NCBI GenBank assembly: GCA_002412425.1
Contig: DHVB01000019.1
Location: forward strand, 1-16,549
Source: Bacteroidales bacterium UBA5219
GTDB taxonomy: Bacteria > Bacteroidota > Bacteroidia > Bacteroidales > ML635J-15
DNA length: 16,549 bases
Reading direction: 5' to 3'
Positions within the stretch are counted from its first letter, which is position 1. Every line of letters begins with the position of its first letter. Shown one piece after another: positions 1 to 6,969 of this stretch. A model generated the notes under the pieces. The model was given only the letters and a program-made list of their open reading frames with translations. It had not been told where the DNA came from and searched no databases. A program made the position numbers and the translations under genes.

Positions 1-4
1 GGTG

Positions 5-42
5 AAAAAAAAGAGGCTGTTTTTGCTTTTGAGACAGCCTCT
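5..42 (-). terminator. Rho-independent terminator, distal of a tandem pair
   Basis: A perfect 9-bp inverted repeat, AGAGGCTGT at 12-20 and ACAGCCTCT at 34-42, is followed on the minus strand by an eight-T run (the A-run at 5-12). There is no T-run on the plus side, so it works only for minus-strand transcription. With no gene between it and the hairpin at 82-111, it looks like a back-up terminator for the oxidoreductase operon. Its role is inferred from structure alone. Confidence 0.7.
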
Positions 43-81
43 CTTAACTATACAAATCCGAGCGTGGTAGAATTAAACATT

Positions 82-111
82 AAAAAAAAGCACCAATTAC
101 GGTGCTTTTTT
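82..111 (-). terminator. Rho-independent terminator of the 2-oxoacid oxidoreductase operon
   Basis: The GC core is GCACC at 90-94 and GGTGC at 101-105, around a six-base loop. It is flanked by an eight-A run (82-89) and a six-T run (106-111), which lengthen the stem. Read on the minus strand, the hairpin ends in eight T residues. It lies 27 bases beyond the stop codon of the gamma-subunit gene. The A/T symmetry would also allow it to act on plus-strand transcripts entering from the left. Confidence 0.85.
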
Positions 112-137
112 ATTTTTGTTTAAAAGTTTTTAAAAAG

Positions 138-680
138 TTATGCTTTTTTCACAGCTTCCATACCTTTATCAATAGCTTGTTGATTTAGAGGTAATAGGTG
201 GTGGTTACGTTCTGGGATTGATAATTTTAATCCAGCTATAACGTTTTCCATTTTTACTATAGGTTTAATTTTTAGATATGCACCAAGCATAATCATATTA
301 AACACTTTAGCATTACCTAATTCAGATGCTATGTTAGTTGCATCAACTTTATAAATGTTGATGTCTGTACGAGTTGGTGGAGTAGAAATACCGTTTGGGT
401 CGTATAATAAAGTACCGCCTGGTTTCACAGTTGCTTCAAACTTATCCATTGATTGTTGGTTAAGAATGATAGCTGTGTCATATTTTGCTAATATAGGAGA
501 ACTAATTCTCTCGTCGCTAATAATAACGGTAACATTAGAAGTACCACCACGCATTTCTGGTCCGTAAGAGGGCATCCACGAAACTTCTTGTCCTTGGCTA
601 ATTCCTGAATATCCAAGAATTTTACCCATTGAAAGAACTCCTTGTCCGCCAAAACCTGCTATAATAATTTCTTCAGTCAT
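138..680 (-). CDS. korC: 2-oxoacid:ferredoxin oxidoreductase, gamma subunit
   Basis: This is the gamma subunit of a four-subunit oxidoreductase that oxidatively decarboxylates a 2-oxoacid to an acyl-CoA while reducing ferredoxin in the cytoplasm. At 180 residues it has the usual length. The N-terminus carries the family glycine motif GFGGQGV (residues 9-15). It is followed by the conserved SYGPEMRGG stretch (38-46) typical of the gamma domain of pyruvate/2-oxoglutarate ferredoxin oxidoreductases. It is the last gene of the operon, 11 bases after the beta subunit, and is followed by two terminators. The symbol assumes the 2-oxoglutarate enzyme; a branched-chain 2-oxoacid enzyme (Vor) has the same architecture and cannot be excluded. 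Subunit identity is secure; substrate is not. Confidence 0.92.
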   Translation of the reverse strand: MTEEIIIAGFGGQGVLSMGKILGYSGISQGQEVSWMPSYGPEMRGGTSNVTVIISDERISSPILAKYDTAIILNQQSMDKFEATVKPGGTLLYDPNGISTPPTRTDINIYKVDATNIASELGNAKVFNMIMLGAYLKIKPIVKMENVIAGLKLSIPERNHHLLPLNQQAIDKGMEAVKKA

Positions 681-691
681 AATTTTAATTT

Positions 692-1480
692 TTATTTATT
701 AACAATTTTACCGTCAACTTTCATATCTCCAATTGGATAGAAAGGGAACATGTTTTCAACCATCCATTCGTTTGCTTTTACTGGAGGTAATTTCCAACCA
801 GAGTTACAGTTAGAAACTATTTCAACAAAAGAAACGCCACGGTTTAATTTTTGATTTTCAAAAGCTGTACGAATTGCTTTTTTAGTTTGGCGTACTGCAC
901 GAGGAGTATGAACTGATTGACGAGTTACATAATAAGTTCCTGGAAGCAAAGCTAACAATTCGGTAATTTTTAGTGGATTACCCATTATTGAGGTATCGCG
1001 TCCATAAGGGCATGTTGCAGTAGGCATTCCTTCTAGAGTAGTAGGAGCCATTTGTCCGCCAGTCATACCATAAATACCATTATTGATAAAAATGATTGTA
1101 ATATTTTCGCCTCTATTGCACGCATGAATTGTTTCTGCAGTACCAATTGCAGCTAAGTCGCCGTCTCCTTGGTAAGTAAACACAAACTTTTCAGGCATTA
1201 CTCTTTTAATTGCAGTAGCAAGTGCTGGAGCACGTCCGTGTGCAGCTTGTTGAATGTCCAAATCAAGAAAGTCATACATTAACACTGAGCAACCTACAGG
1301 TGAAATACCAATAGTTTGTTCTTGTATTCCCATGTCTTGTATTGTATGAGCAATAATTTGATGAGCAGTACCATGACCGCAACCTGGACAATATGACAAG
1401 GTTTTTCCTGTCATTATCTCGCTTCTTTTATAAACAAGATTTTCTTCTTTTATAATATCTTTTAATGTGATTTCAGCCAT
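692..1480 (-). CDS. korB: 2-oxoacid:ferredoxin oxidoreductase, beta subunit (thiamine diphosphate-binding)
   Basis: This is the catalytic beta subunit, which carries the diphosphate- and Mg-binding half of the thiamine diphosphate site. CPGCGHG (31-37) begins the conserved domain. The thiamine diphosphate motif runs from GDGD (105-108) to NN (133-134), followed by YGMTGGQ (137-143), a signature of these beta subunits. Length (262 residues) is normal. The start lies 3 bases after the alpha-subunit stop codon. A consensus AGGAGG sits on the minus strand at 1493-1488, inside the last codons of the alpha gene and 7 bases before the ATG. This is unusual here, because other starts in the window lack a Shine-Dalgarno sequence, and it suggests translational coupling of alpha and beta. 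The substrate (2-oxoglutarate or branched-chain 2-oxoacids) cannot be fixed from the sequence. Confidence 0.94.
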   Translation of the reverse strand: MAEITLKDIIKEENLVYKRSEIMTGKTLSYCPGCGHGTAHQIIAHTIQDMGIQEQTIGISPVGCSVLMYDFLDLDIQQAAHGRAPALATAIKRVMPEKFVFTYQGDGDLAAIGTAETIHACNRGENITIIFINNGIYGMTGGQMAPTTLEGMPTATCPYGRDTSIMGNPLKITELLALLPGTYYVTRQSVHTPRAVRQTKKAIRTAFENQKLNRGVSFVEIVSNCNSGWKLPPVKANEWMVENMFPFYPIGDMKVDGKIVNK

Positions 1481-1483
1481 GAC

Positions 1484-2569
1484 TTAACCTCCTATAATTT
1501 TTTGTTCTAAAGCTTCAACAATTTCTTCTGGTGATGGTATCATTCCACCAACTCTTCCAAAATGTTCAACTGGTTTTTTAAATTCAACTGCTAAACGTAA
1601 GTCTTCAACCATTTGTCCACAACTCATTTCTACAGCTAAGAATCCTTTTACTTTTGGAGTAATTTCTTTAATAATTTTTGTTGGGAATGGGAAAAGAGTA
1701 ATTAAACGTAAGATTCCAACTTTCACGCCTTTAGCTCTTAAAATATCCATAGCTTTCATACTTAAACGAGCCGAAGAACCGTAAGCAACAAGTATATAGT
1801 CAGCGTCTTCGCAATTTATAAGTTCGTATCTTACTTCTTTTTCTCTTATTTCTTTGTATTTAGCTTGTAGTTTTAGATTTTTTTCTTCTTGACGAACTGC
1901 AGATAAGTCTAGAGATGTGATAATATTACGTTCTCTATTTTTTGGTTTACCTACAGTAGCCCAAGGACATTGTTTTGCAATTTCTTCGGGTGTGCGTCTT
2001 GGTTTTTGTGGACCAATTTCTAGTTTTTCCATCATTTGTCCAATAATTCCGTCTGATAAAATCATTGTTGGAGTACGATATTTAAAAGCTAAGTCGAAAG
2101 CAAGCTCTACAAAGTCGTACATTTCTTGAACAGAAGCTGGAGCTAAAACTATCATGCGATAATCACCGTGTCCACCGCCTTTTGTTGCTTGAAAATAATC
2201 TGATTGAGATGGTTGAATAGTTCCTAAACCGGGTCCACCTCTAACTACATTTAAAATTAAACAAGGAAGTTCGGCACCTGTCATGTACGAAATTCCTTCT
2301 TGTTTTAAACTAATTCCAGGACTAGATGATGATGTCATAACCATTCTACCACAACCAGCAGCACCGTAAACCATATTGATAGCAGAAACTTCGCTTTCTG
2401 CTTGTAAAACTACCATGCCAGTTCTTTCATATGGTTTTTCAGCCATTAAATATTCTAACACTTCAGATTGTGGAGTAATAGGATAGCCAAAGTATGCATC
2501 TGCCCCTGAGCGTATAGCAGCTTCTGCTACCGCTTCGTTACCTTTCATTAACCTTAATTCTTTTTTCAT
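1484..2569 (-). CDS. korA: 2-oxoacid:ferredoxin oxidoreductase, alpha subunit (KorA/VorB type)
   Basis: This is the alpha subunit, which forms the pyrimidine-binding half of the thiamine diphosphate site and contacts the 2-oxoacid and CoA. It has GNEA (10-13) and the family signature YPITP (29-33), then the SSSSPGISL and RGGPGLGT segments (roughly 80-120) of the active-site domain. The C-terminal third has the form of the transketolase C-terminal-like domain II. The length (361 residues) matches the short separate alpha subunit of four-subunit enzymes, which lack the fused gamma domain of two-subunit KorA. It starts 23 bases after the ferredoxin-like delta gene and ends 3 bases before the beta gene. 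Bacteroidota homologues are often labelled VorB (3-methyl-2-oxobutanoate dehydrogenase subunit), so the kor symbol is provisional. Confidence 0.92.
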   Translation of the reverse strand: MKKELRLMKGNEAVAEAAIRSGADAYFGYPITPQSEVLEYLMAEKPYERTGMVVLQAESEVSAINMVYGAAGCGRMVMTSSSSPGISLKQEGISYMTGAELPCLILNVVRGGPGLGTIQPSQSDYFQATKGGGHGDYRMIVLAPASVQEMYDFVELAFDLAFKYRTPTMILSDGIIGQMMEKLEIGPQKPRRTPEEIAKQCPWATVGKPKNRERNIITSLDLSAVRQEEKNLKLQAKYKEIREKEVRYELINCEDADYILVAYGSSARLSMKAMDILRAKGVKVGILRLITLFPFPTKIIKEITPKVKGFLAVEMSCGQMVEDLRLAVEFKKPVEHFGRVGGMIPSPEEIVEALEQKIIGG

Positions 2570-2592
2570 CTTTAAAAATTTTTAGTAATAAA

Positions 2593-2820
2593 TTAGTCCA
2601 CCTTTACCTTATAAACAGTAATTACACCATCTGGACATACAATAGCACAACTCTCACAGCCTATACAGGCTTCGGGGTTTTGCATGTAAGCGTAATTGTA
2701 ACCCTTACCATTAACTTCTTTAGCCAAAGCTAGTACTTTTGCAGGACAAGCTACAGTGCAAACACCACAGCCTTTACATCCTTCAATATCTACTACTACG
2801 GCTCCTCTAATTTTTGCCAT
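2593..2820 (-). CDS. korD: 2-oxoacid:ferredoxin oxidoreductase, delta subunit (2[4Fe-4S] ferredoxin-like)
   Basis: A 75-residue polyferredoxin-like subunit that passes electrons from the catalytic core to soluble ferredoxin. Two complete [4Fe-4S] motifs are visible: C15-C18-C21-C25-P and C52-C55-C58-C62-P, both CxxCxxCxxxCP. It is the first gene of the operon; the delta-alpha-beta-gamma order is a common arrangement for four-subunit enzymes. The ATG lies about 40 bases downstream of a Bacteroidota-type -7 element. On its own it could be taken for a free ferredoxin; the operon context makes the delta-subunit assignment much more likely. Confidence 0.9.
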   Translation of the reverse strand: MAKIRGAVVVDIEGCKGCGVCTVACPAKVLALAKEVNGKGYNYAYMQNPEACIGCESCAIVCPDGVITVYKVKVD

Positions 2821-3055
2821 ATCTATTTATATTTATAATTATTAAATAATATTAAAATTTCTTCAAAGTTAGAATTATTTTTTATTTTACAAAATGTTTA
2901 TTGACAGTTTTAAGAGTTTTTTTGCTTATTTATAATGAAACAAAATTAGAAAAATTGATAAATCCTCTGTAAAATGGCTGAATTTCATAAATTTAAAAGA
3001 TTTACTAACTAAAAAAAGAAAATTATACTTATTAATTAATTTAATAATTTTTTAT
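2821..3055. other. Intergenic region between helicase 3' end and oxidoreductase promoter
   Basis: These 235 very AT-rich bases separate two minus-strand genes. Apart from the promoter at 2864-2894, I see only a weak A/T-only hairpin (TTATTAA at 3029-3035, TTAATAA at 3041-3047). It lies just after the helicase stop codon and is followed by T-rich sequence on the minus strand, so it might act as a poor terminator. No credible gene is present. Confidence 0.4.
2864..2894 (-). promoter_or_regulatory. Promoter of the oxidoreductase operon (-33/-7 type)
   Basis: Read on the minus strand, TAACTTTG at 2871-2864 matches the Bacteroidota -7 consensus TAnnTTTG. TTTTG at 2894-2890 provides the upstream -33 TTG element, with an 18-base spacer. 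Transcription would start near 2857, leaving an untranslated leader of roughly 35 bases before the delta gene. Confidence 0.6.
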
Positions 3056-4489
3056 CTATTCATATTTTTCTAAAAGTATTTTTGCAAAATTTACTAAATA
3101 AACTTTTTCGGTTGCTCTTGTAATTCCAGTGTAAAACCAGCGATTTAGTGAATGAACTCCTTCTTCGCTAAGTTCATTAAAATTTATATAGCCGTGGTCA
3201 ATAAATACAGACTTCCATTGTCCTCCTTGAGCTTTGTGGCAGGTTAGGGCATAAGCAAATTTTATTTGAAGAGCATTGAAAAACGGATCTTCTAATATTT
3301 TTTCGTGTCGTTTTTGACTGTCTGTAATATCTTGATAATCTTCTTGTAGTAGTTGGTAAAGATTTTTGTAGTAATTATCGTCCATAGCAGGTTTTTCGGA
3401 GGATAGACAGTCTAAAATTGCTTTAACATCGATTTCTAATTCTGGATAATCAACAAATTGTAAGCTTAAATCAATATATCTATATCCATAAATTTCTTGT
3501 GTTCTGCCAATTCGTTTTACTTCTAAAATATCGCCATTAGCAATAAAATCGATTTTTTCATTTTCGGGTAACCAAGAGTAATTATTTTTCACAACCATAA
3601 TTTTATCGCCATGCGAAATTTCTTCTTCTTTCCACAAAATTCGGTTTCTTATACCTAAATTATATTGTGATGCCGTTTTATTTGAACGACAAACTACTTT
3701 AGTTTCGTCTTCACCATATTTTGAGTAGCAGGATTCTAATTCTTCCAAAAGATCAGCACCTGTAATATATTCTACATCAGGAAATGTGGTTTGAAATTTT
3801 GGTAAACTTATATTTTGGTTTTGCAAATTTAGTCGTAAATCTGTAGCGTTTTTTAAAATTCCCGAATCTTGGTCTTGACGCACAACTTCACATAATTCGG
3901 ATTTATAAACTTTCATACCGTATGAATATAAATATTTATCGTCAAGTGCTGGGCTTAAATTTGTTCCAATAGGTGGTAGTTGAGCAGAATCTCCAACAAG
4001 AATAAGTCTGCAATTATTATCATTATAGACAAAACTAAGTAAATCTTCTAAAAGTTTGCCACTTCCAAAAATTGATTCTGAAAAATCTTGATTACTAATC
4101 ATTGAGGCTTCGTCTATAATAAAAATAGTGTCTTTGTGATTATTAAAGTTTAAATTGAATTTACTTTCGTTTGATTTATTAGATTTTTTGCGATAAATAC
4201 ATTTATGTATAGTATATGCTGGCTTACCCGAATAGTTAGTTAATACCTTTGCAGCTCTGCCTGTTGGAGCCATTAAAACTGTTTTAACTTTATAGTCGTT
4301 TAATGTGTTAATAAGAGCTGAAATTAAAGTTGTTTTCCCTGTTCCAGCATAGCCTGTTAATAAAAAAACACAATATTTTTCTTTGTCGTTTAAAAATTTG
4401 TTTATTTCCTCAATTGCAGTTGATTGGTCAGTTGTTGGATTATGTTTAATATATTCTGAAACTTGTTTGTTGAAAAACTTTTCTCTCAT
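3056..4489 (-). CDS. RecD/Dda-like superfamily 1 DNA helicase
   Basis: A 5'-to-3'-type SF1B helicase/ATPase, probably acting in DNA repair or recombination in the cytoplasm. Helicase motifs appear in order: Q22 (Q-motif), Walker A GYAGTGKT (46-53, with K52), motif Ia APTGRAA (74-80), Walker B IIDEAS (124-129, with D126-E127) and motif III GDSAQLPPIG (166-175). Then come motif IV VVRQ, motif V THKAQG-like TCHKAQGG (416-423) and motif VI YTGITRA (453-459, with arginine finger R458). The segment NGDILEV after the IMVVKNNY region is typical of the SH3-like insertion of RecD2/Dda-type enzymes. At 477 residues it is shorter than RecD2 and lacks its long N-terminal region, so it is closer to Dda. 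It is transcribed alone, divergently from the rsmD gene set, and its promoter abuts that set's promoter. Confidence 0.9.
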   Translation of the reverse strand: MREKFFNKQVSEYIKHNPTTDQSTAIEEINKFLNDKEKYCVFLLTGYAGTGKTTLISALINTLNDYKVKTVLMAPTGRAAKVLTNYSGKPAYTIHKCIYRKKSNKSNESKFNLNFNNHKDTIFIIDEASMISNQDFSESIFGSGKLLEDLLSFVYNDNNCRLILVGDSAQLPPIGTNLSPALDDKYLYSYGMKVYKSELCEVVRQDQDSGILKNATDLRLNLQNQNISLPKFQTTFPDVEYITGADLLEELESCYSKYGEDETKVVCRSNKTASQYNLGIRNRILWKEEEISHGDKIMVVKNNYSWLPENEKIDFIANGDILEVKRIGRTQEIYGYRYIDLSLQFVDYPELEIDVKAILDCLSSEKPAMDDNYYKNLYQLLQEDYQDITDSQKRHEKILEDPFFNALQIKFAYALTCHKAQGGQWKSVFIDHGYINFNELSEEGVHSLNRWFYTGITRATEKVYLVNFAKILLEKYE

Positions 4490-4536
4490 TTTTAAAAATT
4501 AGATTGATTTCTATTTTTATTTTAAAAAAAATAATT

Positions 4537-4544
4537 TATTTTTG
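4537..4544 (+). promoter_or_regulatory. -7 element upstream of the DUF3822/rsmD gene set
   Basis: TATTTTTG matches the Bacteroidota -7 consensus TAnnTTTG and lies 26 bases before the ATG at 4571. No clear TTG is present at the usual -33 distance, only a T-rich stretch. It directly abuts the oppositely oriented -7 element at 4545-4552. Confidence 0.5.
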
Positions 4545-4552
4545 CAAAACTA
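4545..4552 (-). promoter_or_regulatory. -7 element of the helicase gene
   Basis: On the minus strand this reads TAGTTTTG, a match to TAnnTTTG and identical to the batD -7 element. It lies about 55 bases before the helicase ATG. No -33 TTG is visible at the expected place, which falls inside the first codons of the divergent gene. Confidence 0.5.
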
Positions 4553-4570
4553 AAATTAAAATTTTTAATA

Positions 4571-5485
4571 ATGAATAAAATTGTTGGAATTATTTTAAAA
4601 GTGGTATTACTTGCCCTTTGTATTGTTTTAGGTTATTACATCGTTGCTGGAATAAAGAAACCTATTGATTTTGAATCAGAAAGAGAAAGACGTTTTGAAA
4701 TGACAAAACAGCGTTTAATCGATATTAGAACGGCTCAAGTAGCATATAGAGCATGGTATGGAGAATTTACTCCTTCGTTTGATAGTTTAATCAACTTTAT
4801 TAATCATGGGCATTTGCGTGTTATTTATTCAGAAGGTGAAGTGCCAGAAGATAAAACAGAATCTCAAGCATTAAAAGATGGTGATATAACTAGGGACACA
4901 ATTCTTGTTCCTGTTAAAGATTCTTTGTTTAAACATATTAAGTATGATGTTAAAGACATTGTTTATATACCTTGCGGGAATAAAGCAAAATTTACAATGG
5001 ATACCGCAACAGTACTAACAGGTTCAGGTGTTAATGTTAAAGTTTTTGAAGCAAGATGTTCTTATTGGAATATCTTAGATGGTTTAGATGAACAACTGAT
5101 TGTTAACTATAATGCAGCTAAATTGCAAAGAGCGCATGTGGATATATATTTGAATGGAAATATTTTAAAAGACAATCTTAGCTTAACTAATGGTAAAGGT
5201 CCTCTAAATTATAAATTTGAAGCAAAAAAAGGTGATATACTATCAATAAACTATACTTCAGGTGCTTGGTCTCATGAAAATTTAGTGAATTTGATAGGTC
5301 CAGACAAAAAATATATATTAAAAGAGCATAATCCAAATCCTCTAAAACCTTGGGAATCAAAACCATTAGAACAAGATGGCGAATATATTATTCAGCTATT
5401 AGATACTTATGGAGACGGCTGGTATGGCTCAATGGCTGTTGGTAGCTTAACAGAAGCTAACAACAATGCCGGTAATTGGGAATAA
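4571..5485 (+). CDS. Membrane-anchored hypothetical protein, pilin-like N-terminus with YGDGW tail domain
   Basis: I do not recognise a named family. The 304-residue protein begins with one hydrophobic segment (about 5-26) after a single Lys, with no clear cleavage site, so it is probably anchored in the inner membrane with the rest outside the cytoplasm. Next comes a charged helix and the segment around residues 50-75, with TAQVAYRAWYGEFTPSFDSL. Its helix-plus-short-loop pattern recalls type IV pilin/pseudopilin N-terminal regions and is, from memory, seen in Bacteroidota hypothetical proteins. Roughly from residue 200 there is a beta-rich region ending in DTYGDGWYGS (278-287), a motif common in secreted Bacteroidota proteins. 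The gene is first of three; DUF3822 starts 4 bases after its stop. Function is unknown; exposure outside the cytoplasm is inferred from topology. Confidence 0.75.
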   Translation: MNKIVGIILKVVLLALCIVLGYYIVAGIKKPIDFESERERRFEMTKQRLIDIRTAQVAYRAWYGEFTPSFDSLINFINHGHLRVIYSEGEVPEDKTESQALKDGDITRDTILVPVKDSLFKHIKYDVKDIVYIPCGNKAKFTMDTATVLTGSGVNVKVFEARCSYWNILDGLDEQLIVNYNAAKLQRAHVDIYLNGNILKDNLSLTNGKGPLNYKFEAKKGDILSINYTSGAWSHENLVNLIGPDKKYILKEHNPNPLKPWESKPLEQDGEYIIQLLDTYGDGWYGSMAVGSLTEANNNAGNWE

Positions 5486-5489
5486 GTAA

Positions 5490-6335
5490 ATGATTAGTGT
5501 TAATATTATTGATAATAATACAGAAAAAGTATTAGAAAAAGCAAAATTAGAATTGTCCATTCTTTTCACAGAGAATGGACTTTCTTATTTTATATTCTAT
5601 AGAGATGAAAATAAAATACTTGGATTAAAATCTTTTGAATTTAAAAAAAATGAAGATTATTATAACCAAGCAGCAAGTATTCTCTCAGAAATAATTGAAG
5701 ATGAAAATCCTTATGATTTAGTTAGATTTGTTGTTGCTGATAATAAACAAACCATTGTGCCAGAAGCAATTTTTGATGAAAATAATATTGAAACATATTG
5801 GCAATTAAACTTTGAAACACAGTCGCAAACAAAGCTAATGCACCATTATTTGAATAGAGCAAAATCTTTTATTGTTTTTTCCGTTAATGAAAGTATAGAA
5901 ACACTATTTAATAATTATAGAGGTAAAAAAACTATAATTCCATCTTCAGCTTCATTTATAGATTTTAATCTTAAAAGAAATAAACTAGTCGAAAATCCTG
6001 AATTAGAGCGAGTTTATGTGCAAGTTTATGAGAATTATATGGAAGTGATTTTATTGCAAAATCATAACCTTAGATTATTTAACACTTTTACTTATAAAAG
6101 CCAAAATGATTTATTGTATTATATAATTAATTTATATGAGCAATTAAAAATTTCTCAAACCGATTCGGAGCTTATTCTATCAGGTTTTGTAGAAACTAAT
6201 AGCTTGTTGGCTTTGAATCTTAAAAAATTTATAAAAATAGTTTATTTCGAAGCGCGAAATACTGAATATAACTACTTTTATAAGTTTCAAGATATTGCAC
6301 CGCATTATTATTTTTATTTTTTAAATATCTCATGA
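5490..6335 (+). CDS. DUF3822 family protein
   Basis: A 281-residue soluble protein without signal peptide or membrane segment. Its size, its position directly before rsmD, and the FVVADNKQTIVPEAIF segment (about 90-105) match the DUF3822 family, known to me only as a Bacteroidota family of uncharacterised function. It begins 4 bases after the preceding stop codon. Its own stop overlaps the rsmD start in an ATGA quadruplet (6332-6335), so translation of DUF3822 and RsmD is probably coupled. That coupling suggests, without proving, a role connected with ribosome or RNA modification. Base composition matches its neighbours. The family call rests on context plus remembered motif pattern. Confidence 0.75.
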   Translation: MISVNIIDNNTEKVLEKAKLELSILFTENGLSYFIFYRDENKILGLKSFEFKKNEDYYNQAASILSEIIEDENPYDLVRFVVADNKQTIVPEAIFDENNIETYWQLNFETQSQTKLMHHYLNRAKSFIVFSVNESIETLFNNYRGKKTIIPSSASFIDFNLKRNKLVENPELERVYVQVYENYMEVILLQNHNLRLFNTFTYKSQNDLLYYIINLYEQLKISQTDSELILSGFVETNSLLALNLKKFIKIVYFEARNTEYNYFYKFQDIAPHYYFYFLNIS

Positions 6336-6865
6336 GAATAATAGGAGGAAAATATAGAGGAAAAGTTTTTAATCCACCAACAAATTTTGCAGCTCGTCCA
6401 ACAACCGATTTTGCAAAAGAAGCCTTATTTAATGTTTTGAATAATATTTATAATTTTGAAAATTTAGAAGTATTAGATTTGTTTAGCGGTACAGGAAGTA
6501 TTTCTTATGAGTTTTTAAGTCGTGGAAGTAAAGTAGTTACAGCTGTAGAAAATAATCAAAAACATGTAAATTATATTTTGAAACAGTTTGAGGTTTTAAA
6601 GGCAGACCAAGCTAATGTTATAAAAATTGATGCATTCAAATATTTAGCTAATTGTAAACGTCAGTTTGATATAATTTTTGCCGACCCACCTTATGAAGAT
6701 AAAAATATTATAGAAATTTATAATTTAGTTTATGAAAAATCACTACTAAAAGAAGACTCTTTGCTAATAATAGAACATTCTGGAATTTACGATTTTTCTC
6801 AACTATCAAAATTTAAGGAAATGCGACACTACGGAAGTGTGCATTTTAGTTTTTTTGAAACTTGA
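6332..6865 (+). CDS. rsmD: 16S rRNA (guanine966-N2)-methyltransferase RsmD
   Basis: An S-adenosylmethionine-dependent methyltransferase that modifies the N2 of G966 (E. coli numbering) in 16S rRNA during small-subunit assembly. The family N-terminus MRIIGGKYRG is intact, followed by RPT (22-24). The SAM-binding motif I is DLFSGTG (49-55), the acidic residue after strand 2 is E73, and the catalytic N-methyltransferase motif is DPPY (118-121). At 177 residues it is of normal length. The start overlaps the DUF3822 stop by 4 bases, so it probably relies on coupled translation; the AGGAGG nearby lies inside codons 4-6, not upstream. It is the last gene of the plus-strand set. Confidence 0.93.
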   Translation: MRIIGGKYRGKVFNPPTNFAARPTTDFAKEALFNVLNNIYNFENLEVLDLFSGTGSISYEFLSRGSKVVTAVENNQKHVNYILKQFEVLKADQANVIKIDAFKYLANCKRQFDIIFADPPYEDKNIIEIYNLVYEKSLLKEDSLLIIEHSGIYDFSQLSKFKEMRHYGSVHFSFFET

Positions 6866-6901
6866 TCTATAAATTCAGTTAAAAGTTTTTAAAGTAAAGC
6901 C

Positions 6902-6939
6902 AAACATAAAAACGTTTTTTTATTTCTTATTTTGTGTTT
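6902..6939. terminator. Possible weak bidirectional terminator between convergent genes
   Basis: AAACATAAAA (6902-6911) can pair with TTTTGTGTTT (6930-6939) over ten positions, nine Watson-Crick and one G-U, with an 18-base T-rich loop. It sits in the 104-base gap where rsmD (plus) and the DUF456 gene (minus) converge. The stem has only one G-C pair, so stability is doubtful. No better terminator is visible for either gene. Confidence 0.3.
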
Positions 6940-6969
6940 TAAGATGTTGTAAAGTGGGAAACAGGTAAT

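Noticed and set aside
355..567. 70-residue plus-strand open frame
   Set aside because: It is a shadow of the gamma-subunit gene, without promoter or meaningful product.
1917..2129. 70-residue plus-strand open frame
   Set aside because: It is a shadow of the alpha-subunit gene.
2901..2936. TTGACA and TATAAT resembling a sigma-70 promoter on the plus strand
   Set aside because: The spacer is 24 bases, too long. Bacteroidota use TAnnTTTG-type promoters, and no plus-strand gene follows.
2974..3012. 12-codon open frame (starting MAEFHKF) in the intergenic region
   Set aside because: Far too short, with no -7 element or ribosome site; expected by chance.
3029..3047. A/T-only hairpin after the helicase stop codon
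   Set aside because: The stem has no G-C pair; such repeats arise by chance in this base composition, so it is mentioned only within the intergenic entry.
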